Positions 14,439-19,773 of a stretch of DNA of 19,773 nucleotides are shown here, one piece after another. The notes under the pieces are model-generated. The model saw only the letters and a program-made list of their open reading frames with translations, was not told the DNA's origin and did not search any database. Made by a program: the position numbers and the translations under genes. The stretch comes from JBICIG01 sp043101605 (GTDB lineage Bacteria > Planctomycetota > Phycisphaerae > Phycisphaerales > UBA1924): the NCBI GenBank assembly GCA_043101605.1, contig JBICIG010000010.1, positions 1 to 19,773 of the forward strand. Direction: 5' to 3'. Position 1 is the stretch's first letter. Every line of letters starts with the position of its first letter.

Positions 14439-14449
14439 CGGAAGACGAT

Positions 14450-14463
14450 GCCCCCTCGGGGGC
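14450..14463 (+). promoter_or_regulatory. Small GC hairpin between S5 and L15
   Basis: GCCCCCTCGGGGGC folds as a five-pair stem with a CTCG tetraloop. It lies in the 64-base gap where rpmD (L30) would be expected. There is no T-run. Its role is unknown. Confidence 0.35.
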
Positions 14464-14502
14464 GGACCGAACAGCCCCGGACATGGGGCGGAGCATGCGA
14501 TC

Positions 14503-15078
14503 ATGATGATTCATGACATCACCAAGCTCGCCGGCAAGTACAAGGCGCGGAAGCGCGTCGGCCGCGGGCCTGGCAGTGGGCTGGGCAAGACCGCCGGGCG
14601 TGGTCACAAGGGTGCGGGCAGCCGGAGCGGGTACAGCCGTCGCTTCCAGTTCGAGGGCGGGCAGATGCCCTTCTTCCGGACGATGCCGAAGTTCGGGTTC
14701 ACGAACGCGAACTTCAAGACGCTGTTCTGGACGGTGAACCTCGGGCAGATCGCGGGGCACCCGGACTTTGCCAAGGGCGGCACGGTGAACGCCGAGACGC
14801 TGGCCAAGGCGGGTCTGATCCGCGATGCGAGCCGGGATGTGAAGGTTCTTGGCGATCTGCGCAAGGGCGAGGGCGAGGCCAAGCTCGGCGTGGCGTTGAA
14901 GGTCGAGGTCAGCCGCGTGACGGACTCGGCCCGGAAGCTGATCCTGGACGCGGGCGGCTCGGTGACCGAGTCGGGCACGCGTCGCGACCGGGTGCGTGGG
15001 ATCGATCGCAACAGCGAGGATCGCTCGCCGACCAACCTGACCAAGAAGCTCAAGCGGGGCGGCTCGAAGAAGGGCTGA
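14503..15078 (+). CDS. rplO: 50S ribosomal protein L15
   Basis: L15 is a late-assembly protein that reaches into the large subunit. The 191-residue product begins with the Gly-rich RKRVGRGPGSGLGKTAGRG extension and KGAGSRSG, followed by FQFEGGQMPFFRTMPKFGF. It is about 45 residues longer than the common 145; the extra length includes a C-terminal basic tail (NLTKKLKRGGSKKG) after a region rich in Arg and Asp. The start is one of two adjacent ATGs (14503 or 14506), with GGAG nine bases upstream of the first. It lies directly after S5 with no L30 between, and 289 bp precede secY. Confidence 0.96.
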   Translation: MMIHDITKLAGKYKARKRVGRGPGSGLGKTAGRGHKGAGSRSGYSRRFQFEGGQMPFFRTMPKFGFTNANFKTLFWTVNLGQIAGHPDFAKGGTVNAETLAKAGLIRDASRDVKVLGDLRKGEGEAKLGVALKVEVSRVTDSARKLILDAGGSVTESGTRRDRVRGIDRNSEDRSPTNLTKKLKRGGSKKG

Positions 15079-15174
15079 GTCCGCGGGGCGTTCGCGGCGG
15101 CGGGGCCCGAGAGCCCGCGGTCGCCGGTGAATTCGGAGCGTATCGGGTGGCTGAGTCGAGGCGCTCGGCCGGGA

Positions 15175-15200
15175 TTGTCCGGCCGGGGTGGGCTACCCTT
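15175..15200 (+). promoter_or_regulatory. Possible promoter-like element before secY
   Basis: ATTGTCCGG...GGCTACCCTT resembles the S10 promoter candidate ATTGACCGG...GGCTACGCTT (4191-4220). The spacer between the TTGTCC and TACCCT boxes is only 13 bases here, too short for a standard sigma-70 promoter, so this may be a decayed or unrelated site. The 289-bp L15-secY gap otherwise shows no gene. Confidence 0.25.
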
Positions 15201-15367
15201 GCGTTCAGTCTCGGGGGCGTTCGCGTCCGGGGCGAAGAGATCCGGGGATCGTCCCGGAGAGTGGACTCGGGGCGGGGAAGAGCCCGCCGGGCCGAGCGAT
15301 CAGGGATGGTCGGAAGCGACGGCCGCGGAGCCCCGGTGGATCGGGGTGCGATGGGAGACGACGCCCG

Positions 15368-16765
15368 ATGCTCAAGACGCTGGTGAATGTGTTCCGCGTG
15401 CCGGAGTTGCGGAACAAGATCCTGTTCACGCTCGGGATGCTGGTGGTGTACCGGATCGGGTTCTGGATCCCGCTCCCGGGTGTCGATCAGTCGATGCTCA
15501 AGGAGTATTTCCAGACGGCCAGCGAGTCCGGGAGCGCGGCGGGTCGCGCGGCGGACTACATGGCGATCTTCTCGGGGGGCGACTTCGGTCAGTCGACGAT
15601 CTTCGGGCTCGGGATCATGCCGTACATCTCGGCGGCGATCATCATCCAGCTCGTGGGAAGCGTGTCGACGACGATCAAGAAGCTCAAAGAAGAGGGTCCG
15701 ACGGGGCAGCAGAAGATCCAGGACTGGACGCGTCGGCTGACGGTGGTGTTGTGCGTGATCCAGGGGGCGATGTGGCTTGGGTACATCGCGGGCAACGGGC
15801 TGGTCTATCAGCAGTGGGCGAGCAACCCGATCTGGTGGATCATGGGCGTGACGGCGCTGACGGCCGGTTCGGTCTTCCTGATGTGGATCGGCGAGCAGAT
15901 CGACCGGTACGGGATCGGGAACGGCGCGTCGATGATCATCATGGCGGGCATCCTCGCGGGGATGCCCGGCGCGATCAGCTGGGTGATCCAGAATTTCGAC
16001 CCGAGCGATTCCTCGAAGATGGACTACGCCGGGCTGCTGCTGCTGATGGGCGGTTTCGTGCTGGTGTGCGCGGGGTCGGTGCTGATCACGGTGGCGCAGC
16101 GGCGGATCCCGATCCAGCAGGCCAAGCACACGCGCGGGCGCCGGGTGTTCGGCGGCCAGCGGAGCTACCTGCCGCTGCGTGTGAACCACGGCGGCGTCAT
16201 GCCGATCATCTTCGCGAGCTCGCTGATGATCTTCCCTTCGATGCTGTTCTCGGGGATCGCCGACGCGGTGGCGAACACTTCGGGGCAGTCGGGCTTCTGG
16301 GCGCAGTTGACCAACTGGCTCAAGGACGAATTCGCGATGGGCGAGTTCCTGTATGTGCTGTGCTACATCGTGATGGTCTACTTCTTCAGCTACTTCTGGA
16401 TCACGGTGCAGTTCAATCCCGAGGAGATGAGCACGCAGCTGCGTGATCACGGGTCGTTCATCCCCGGGCTGCGGCCGGGGCCGCGGACGGCCGAGTACCT
16501 CGAGACGGTGATGGAGCGGATCACCTATGTGGGGGCGGCGGCGCTGGCGGTGATCGCGGTGCTGCCGATGGTGACGAACCGGTCGCTGGGGGTGAGCTAC
16601 TCGGTGACGCAGTTCCTCGGCGGGACGGGGCTGCTGATCGTCGTGTCGGTGAGCCTGGACTTCCTGCAGCGCGTCGAAGCGAACCTGATGATGCGCAATT
16701 ACGCGGGCTTCCTGGGCGGGCAGGACGATGGCAAGTCGCGACGGCTCCGCGGGCCGCGGTCCTGA
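15368..16765 (+). CDS. secY: Protein translocase subunit SecY
   Basis: SecY is the pore of the Sec translocon in the cytoplasmic membrane. The 465-residue product shows about ten hydrophobic segments in the family pattern, starting with ILFTLGMLVVYRIGFWIPL (about 18-36) and GLGIMPYISAAIIIQLV after the plug region. It also has QQAKHTRGRRVFGGQRSYLPL before the seventh segment and the VNHGGVMPIIFASSL signature, and it ends with LQRVEANLMMRNYAGFLGG. The ATG at 15368 has GGGAG about ten bases upstream and gives the usual start (LKTLVNVFRVPELRNKI); the longer open frame from 15188 would add residues with no family match. Its 3' end overlaps the next gene if that starts at 16728. Confidence 0.98.
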   Translation: MLKTLVNVFRVPELRNKILFTLGMLVVYRIGFWIPLPGVDQSMLKEYFQTASESGSAAGRAADYMAIFSGGDFGQSTIFGLGIMPYISAAIIIQLVGSVSTTIKKLKEEGPTGQQKIQDWTRRLTVVLCVIQGAMWLGYIAGNGLVYQQWASNPIWWIMGVTALTAGSVFLMWIGEQIDRYGIGNGASMIIMAGILAGMPGAISWVIQNFDPSDSSKMDYAGLLLLMGGFVLVCAGSVLITVAQRRIPIQQAKHTRGRRVFGGQRSYLPLRVNHGGVMPIIFASSLMIFPSMLFSGIADAVANTSGQSGFWAQLTNWLKDEFAMGEFLYVLCYIVMVYFFSYFWITVQFNPEEMSTQLRDHGSFIPGLRPGPRTAEYLETVMERITYVGAAALAVIAVLPMVTNRSLGVSYSVTQFLGGTGLLIVVSVSLDFLQRVEANLMMRNYAGFLGGQDDGKSRRLRGPRS

Positions 16766-17558
16766 CCGCGTGAATCTGCGCACGCCGGGCGAGGTCGCGG
16801 CGATTGATCGCGCGGCCACGCTGGCTTGCGAAGTCCTTGAGACGCTGATCGCTCGTGCGTGCGCGGGCGTCGCGACGCGGGATCTGGATTGGCTTGCACG
16901 CGGGTTGATCGCGGACGCAGGGGCCGAGGCGCTGTTCCCGCTGGAGCGGAACGCGCGGGGCGAGGCGTTCCCGGGTGCGGTCAGCATCAGCATCAACGAT
17001 GAGATTCTCAACGGCGTGCCGGGCGATCGGGTAATCAGCGCGGGGGACCTGGTGACGGTCGATCTGGGGTTGCGGCTGGATGGCTGGTGCGCGGACCTGG
17101 CGAGATCGGTGGTGGTCGAGGGTGGTGCGAAGGATCGCGCGGAGTTGATCGAACTCGCCGAGGGGATGGCGTCGCGAGCAGCGGGGGCGGTGCGGGCGGG
17201 ACGGCGGTGGGGGGTGATCGCCGACGAGGCGGCGGCGTGGGCTCGGGGGCAGGGCGTCTCGGTGATCGCGGGGTTTGCGGGGCACGGGATCGGTCGGCAT
17301 CTCCACGAGCAGCCGTTGGTGGCGTTCCGATCGTCCCGGGGCGGGTCGGTCACCGGGACGCGGGACGACTTCGAGTTGCGGGCGGGGATGGTGCTGCCGA
17401 TCGAGCCCTTGGTAGCGGCGGGGGAAGGGGCGTGGGTGGAGGATGGGGACGGGTGGACCGTGCGGACGGCGGACGGCTCGGTGGCGGCGGGGGTGGAGTG
17501 GATGATCGCGGTGGAGGAGGGGGGCGGTCGGCGGCTCGGGAGGACGGGCGGGGCGTGA
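16728..17558 (+). CDS. map: Methionine aminopeptidase, type I (variant active site)
   Basis: MetAP removes the initiator methionine from new proteins. Family features seen, numbered from the ATG at 16728: Asp112 in TVDLG and Asp123 in CADLAR, His186 in GHGIG, His193 in HLHEQP, Glu226 in LPIEP and Glu257 in VEWMIAVEEGG. These supply all five metal ligands (E. coli Asp97, Asp108, His171, Glu204, Glu235). The conserved His of the CHGIP segment (E. coli His79) is Asn95 in ILNGVP. Start choice: ATG 16728 overlaps secY by 38 bases and has CAGGA nearby; GTG 16770, four bases after the secY stop, gives the more typical short N-terminus (NLRTPGEV) but has no clear binding site. adk is not present before it and infA is not present after it. 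Confidence 0.9.
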   Translation: MASRDGSAGRGPDRVNLRTPGEVAAIDRAATLACEVLETLIARACAGVATRDLDWLARGLIADAGAEALFPLERNARGEAFPGAVSISINDEILNGVPGDRVISAGDLVTVDLGLRLDGWCADLARSVVVEGGAKDRAELIELAEGMASRAAGAVRAGRRWGVIADEAAAWARGQGVSVIAGFAGHGIGRHLHEQPLVAFRSSRGGSVTGTRDDFELRAGMVLPIEPLVAAGEGAWVEDGDGWTVRTADGSVAAGVEWMIAVEEGGGRRLGRTGGA

Positions 17559-17596
17559 GTTCGGTGCGGATTCGGCCCGAATTCGGGGCGGGGCGG

Positions 17597-17625
17597 GTGA
17601 CTTTGGGATGCCTTGGGCCTAGTGT
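17597..17625 (+). promoter_or_regulatory. Candidate promoter before L36
   Basis: GTGACT (17597-17602), a 17-bp spacer and TAGTGT (17620-17625). The match is four of six at -35 and the TA...T pattern at -10, at ideal spacing, about 110 bp before rpmJ. It would start a separate transcript for the alpha block (L36, S13, S11, rpoA). Confidence 0.4.
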
Positions 17626-17632
17626 CTCTGCC

Positions 17633-17652
17633 CCGCGGAGGATCCCTCGCGG
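17633..17652 (+). promoter_or_regulatory. Hairpin in the L36 leader
   Basis: CCGCG plus AGG pairs with CCT plus CGCGG around an ATC loop, with one bulged G (17638). It begins right after the candidate start point of the L36 promoter. It could stabilise the 5' end of the transcript or bind a regulator. Confidence 0.35.
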
Positions 17653-17733
17653 CTGGGTTCGGTGCGCCGGGTCCGGTCCGATCCGGTTGGACCCGAGCGT
17701 GCGGGATGGATTTGGGAAGCAGGAGTGGCGGCG

Positions 17734-17850
17734 ATGAAGGTTCGAGCGAGCGTGAAGCGGATCTGCAATCAGTGCCAGGTCGTCCGCCGCAAGGGCAAGG
17801 TGCGGGTGATCTGCAAGGCGGATCCGAAGCACAAGCAGGTGCAGGGCTGA
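17734..17850 (+). CDS. rpmJ: 50S ribosomal protein L36 (zinc-binding form)
   Basis: L36 is the smallest large-subunit protein, near the base of the L7/L12 stalk. The 38-residue product is a textbook zinc form: KVRASVKRIC at the start, ligands Cys11, Cys14, Cys27 and His33 all present, and PKHKQVQG at the end. The ATG has AGGAG (17721-17725) eight bases upstream; the longer open frame from 17662 is not needed. It contrasts with S14 in this window, which has lost its zinc ligands. S13 starts 102 bases on. Confidence 0.98.
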   Translation: MKVRASVKRICNQCQVVRRKGKVRVICKADPKHKQVQG

Positions 17851-17952
17851 ACGATCCACGGCGTCGCGGGCGACTGGTCCGCGGCTTCGAGACGAGAGTG
17901 ACATTCGCCCGGCGTTGAGTGATCGGCGCGAGGGTGTGAAGGAGTCTGGGCA

Positions 17953-18330
17953 GTGCCTCGTATCGCGGGAACGGACATTCCGGATCGCAAGAAGATCCTG
18001 TACGCCATCCAGTATGTGCACGGGATCGGGCCGAAGTTTGCGGTGGACATCCTCGCCGAGGCGGGGATCAACCCGGAGACGAAGGCCAATGAACTGAGCG
18101 AGCAGGACATCGCCCGGATCAACGGGATCCTGGACACTTCGTACCTGGTCGAGGGTGCGTTGCGTCGCCAGGTGTCGCAGAATGTGCAGCGTCTGAAGGA
18201 CATCCGCAGCTATCGCGGGGACCGGCACCGGCGGGGTCTTCCGACGCGCGGGCAGCGGACTCGTTGCAACGCCCGCACGCGGAAGGGCCGCAAGAAGACG
18301 GTCGCGGGCAAGAAGGGCGTGAAGGGCTGA
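17953..18330 (+). CDS. rpsM: 30S ribosomal protein S13
   Basis: S13 is in the small-subunit head and contacts P-site tRNA and the large subunit. The 125-residue product has PRIAGTDIPDRKKILYAI, HGIGPKFAVDIL, RLKDIRSYRGDRHRRGLP and the TRGQRTRCNARTRKG signature, with a basic tail. The start is GTG with a strong AAGGAG eight bases upstream. It keeps the standard L36-S13-S11 order. Confidence 0.98.
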   Translation: MPRIAGTDIPDRKKILYAIQYVHGIGPKFAVDILAEAGINPETKANELSEQDIARINGILDTSYLVEGALRRQVSQNVQRLKDIRSYRGDRHRRGLPTRGQRTRCNARTRKGRKKTVAGKKGVKG

Positions 18331-18395
18331 ACCGGTCGCGCCCGGGTGCGGGCGCATCGCTGGGCCCGTCGCGGGTCGCAGCTTGAGGCAACTCG

Positions 18396-18773
18396 ATGGC
18401 GAAGAAGACCAAGAAGATCCGGAAGAATGTCGTCCGTGGCATCGGCCATGTGAAGGCGACGCAGAACAACACGATCGTCACCATCACCGACACGAACGGC
18501 GAGACGCTGGCGTGGGATTCGGCCGGGACGATCGGTTTCAAGGGTGCCCGCAAGGCGACGCCGTTCGCCGCGACCCGGGCGGGCGAGCAGGTGGGCCAGA
18601 AGGTCCGCAAGATGGGGCTGAGCGAGGTGGAGATCCGGATCAAGGGCACGGGCGCCGGGCGTGAGGCCGCGGTGAACGGGCTGGTGAGCACGGGGATCCG
18701 GGTGACGGCGATCGAGGATCACACACCGGTGCCTCACAACGGCTGCCGCCCCCGCAAGAAGCGTCGCGTCTGA
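18396..18773 (+). CDS. rpsK: 30S ribosomal protein S11
   Basis: S11 lies on the small-subunit platform close to the mRNA exit. The 125-residue product shows GIGHVKATQNNTIVTITD, GFKGARKATPFAA, KGTGAGREAAVNGL and the terminal DHTPVPHNGCRPRKKRRV; the Asn-Gly known to form isoaspartate in E. coli S11 is kept. The ATG has GAGGCAA nearby (weak). rpsD (S4), which normally follows, is absent; a 182-bp gap with a strong hairpin leads to rpoA. Confidence 0.98.
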   Translation: MAKKTKKIRKNVVRGIGHVKATQNNTIVTITDTNGETLAWDSAGTIGFKGARKATPFAATRAGEQVGQKVRKMGLSEVEIRIKGTGAGREAAVNGLVSTGIRVTAIEDHTPVPHNGCRPRKKRRV

Positions 18774-18795
18774 CGCTGGTTGGATCGACTCATCC

Positions 18796-18833
18796 GCCCC
18801 GGGCCGATGCTTCTTGAGGAGCCGGGCCGGGGC
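18796..18833 (+). promoter_or_regulatory. Long hairpin between S11 and rpoA, in the usual place of rpsD
   Basis: GCCCCGGGCC (18796-18805) pairs with GGGCCGGGGC (18824-18833) at nine of ten positions, and inside it GCTTC-TTGA-GGAGC (18809-18822) forms a five-pair stem. The sequence after it (TGTTCGTCTGG) has no T-run. It may be a partial terminator, a processing site or a protein-binding site that sets the rpoA level. A second possible stem, CCGCC-AGAGTC-GGCGG, lies shortly downstream. Confidence 0.5.
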
Positions 18834-18955
18834 TGTTCGTCTGGATGACTCCGAGCAAGAAGGCCGAGCCCGCCAGAGTCGGCGGAACGGGCCGAGCCGT
18901 GAGCCGGGATCATCATCCGCTTTCCGCAGCGCCGCCGACAGAGAGTGATCGAAAC

Positions 18956-19773
18956 ATGCGAGTTCGCTGGCGTGGTTTGGAGCTTCCGGCCCGTGTGGTG
19001 ACCGACCACCGGTTCAAGAGCGATACCTACGGGCGGTTCACGATCGAGCCGTTCGAGCGTGGGTTCGGCACGACGATCGGCAACAGTCTGCGTCGGGTGC
19101 TGCTCAGTTCGCTCGAGGGCTCGGCGGTGACGGGCGTCAAGATCAAGGGTGCCGAGCACGAGTTCACGACGCTCCCGGGCGTGCTCGAGGATGTCACCGA
19201 CATCGTGCTGAATGTCAAGAACCTGGTTGTCAAGCTCGAGGGCGAAGAGCCCCGCACGATGCGTCTGGCGGCCCAGGGTCCGGGCGAGGTGACGGCGGAC
19301 CTGATCGAGGCGGACACCAATGTGACCGTGCTCGACCGGGACCTGGTGATCTGCACGCTGACCGAGGCGGTCGACTTCGAGATGGAGCTCTATGTGCAGA
19401 ACGGGCGGGGGTATGTGCCCGCGTCGGAGCACCAGGCCGACAAGGAAGAGCAGGAAATCGGGGTGATCCCGATCGACGCGATCTACTCGCCGGTGCAGCG
19501 TGTGCGGTATTCGACCGAGGACACCCGCGTGGGGCAGCGGACGAACTACGACAAGCTCCACATGGAGATCTGGACCGACGGCACGGTGACGCCCGAGATG
19601 GCGATGGTCGAGGCGGCGAAGATCCTCCGCAAGCACCTCAACCCGTTCGTGCAGTACTTCGAGCTGGGGCAGGAGCGCGTGTCGGAGGATCTTCGCCGCC
19701 TCGACCATCGCCATCTCGGGCGTCACCGTGCCGTCGGTCCAGATCTCCATGTGGAGCTTGTCGTAGTTCGTCC
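18956..19773 (+). CDS. rpoA: RNA polymerase alpha subunit, N-terminal part (partial; last 91 bases unreliable)
   Basis: RpoA dimerises to start assembly of RNA polymerase. From ATG 18956 the frame gives the N-terminal domain: FTIEPFERGFGTTIGNSLRR (residues 28-47, the dimer and beta-contact region), LLSSLEGSAVTGVKI, LPGVLEDVTDIVLN and ILRKHLNPFVQYFELG (223-238). Reliable sequence ends at about base 19682 (residue 242), near the end of the N-terminal domain. After that the frame continues only because an inverted copy of bases 19539-19629 has been joined on; the residues from SEDLRRLD onward are not RpoA. The C-terminal domain is therefore not seen. A weak binding site (AGAGTGA) precedes the ATG. 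Confidence 0.95.
   Translation, partial: MRVRWRGLELPARVVTDHRFKSDTYGRFTIEPFERGFGTTIGNSLRRVLLSSLEGSAVTGVKIKGAEHEFTTLPGVLEDVTDIVLNVKNLVVKLEGEEPRTMRLAAQGPGEVTADLIEADTNVTVLDRDLVICTLTEAVDFEMELYVQNGRGYVPASEHQADKEEQEIGVIPIDAIYSPVQRVRYSTEDTRVGQRTNYDKLHMEIWTDGTVTPEMAMVEAAKILRKHLNPFVQYFELGQERVSEDLRRLDHRHLGRHRAVGPDLHVELVVVR
19539..19629 (+). repeat. Left arm of a 91-bp perfect inverted repeat (inside rpoA)
   Basis: These 91 bases are genuine rpoA coding sequence, from GGACGAACTACG to GATCCTCCG. They recur exactly, in reverse complement, as the last 91 bases of the window. The arms are separated by 53 bases (19630-19682). Confidence 0.97.
19683..19773 (-). repeat. Right arm of the inverted repeat; probable fold-back artefact at the contig end
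   Basis: The last 91 bases are the exact reverse complement of 19539-19629, with no mismatch, and run to the very end of the sequence. Read on the minus strand they give rpoA codons again. A perfect match ending at a contig end is typical of a chimeric or fold-back join made by amplification or assembly, not of a natural repeat. Confidence 0.9.

Noticed and set aside
15188..15367. Upstream extension of SecY by 60 residues
   Set aside because: The added part is Arg/Gly/Pro-rich without similarity to SecY, while ATG 15368 gives the standard start.
15050..17353. Minus-strand open frame of 767 codons opposite secY and map
   Set aside because: It is antisense to certain genes and its His/Arg/Pro-rich product reflects GC-rich codon mirror bias.
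17559..17733. Search for infA (IF-1) between map and L36
   Set aside because: No frame in this gap shows the S1-like OB-fold sequence of IF-1, and the gap is too short for it together with a leader.
1..19773. tRNA or rRNA genes, CRISPR arrays, insertion sequences and attachment sites
   Set aside because: I saw no cloverleaf-like segment with a T-loop motif, no regularly spaced repeats, no transposase-like frame and no flanking direct repeats. I cannot run a scan to exclude them fully.

Overview
The window is a GC-rich bacterial contig end. It carries the main ribosomal-protein gene cluster (S10, spc and alpha blocks) plus a few housekeeping genes upstream. Gene order, the missing L30, adk, infA and rpsD genes, the use of GTG starts and the protein variants suggest a planctomycete of the Phycisphaerae type. 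That placement is inference; there is no rRNA gene here to confirm it.

Region 1 (1-4058) is housekeeping. It holds the 3' end of purA and a complete uppS on the plus strand, followed by a convergent minus-strand pair: cdsA and, upstream of it, a gene for a secreted 483-residue protein of unknown function. The uppS-cdsA gap contains a 16-bp palindrome that matches the chromosomal parS consensus at 15 of 16 positions. Positions 4059-4471 hold no gene. They carry the best promoter candidate of the window and a hairpin-rich leader for the ribosomal cluster.

Region 2 (4472-15078) is a same-strand run of 21 ribosomal-protein genes: S10, L3, L4, L23, L2, S19, L22, S3, L16, L29, S17, L14, L24, L5, S14, S8, L6, L18, S5, L15 in the standard bacterial order, with L30 absent between S5 and L15 (20 genes are visible and one slot is empty). 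Several genes overlap at TGATG, which suggests translational coupling. Others are separated by unusually long gaps (S10-L3 177 bp, L3-L4 264 bp) that contain hairpins, one of them followed by six T's.

Region 3 (15079-19773) holds secY, map, L36, S13, S11 and the 5' part of rpoA. adk and infA are missing from their usual places, and rpsD is missing between S11 and rpoA, where a strong hairpin sits instead. A plausible promoter precedes L36.

The most interesting item is L22. It carries an in-frame N-terminal domain of about 75 residues that reads like a Cro/C1 (XRE) helix-turn-helix and has its own good ribosome binding site. Other protein oddities are a 61-residue S14 with three of four zinc ligands lost, an L2 with an altered DHPHGGG-type loop, an S5 with a long acidic Ala/Glu tail, and a methionine aminopeptidase with Asn at the conserved His position. 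The last 91 bases are an exact inverted copy of bases 19539-19629. The rpoA sequence beyond about 19682 is therefore most likely an assembly or amplification artefact and should not be trusted.
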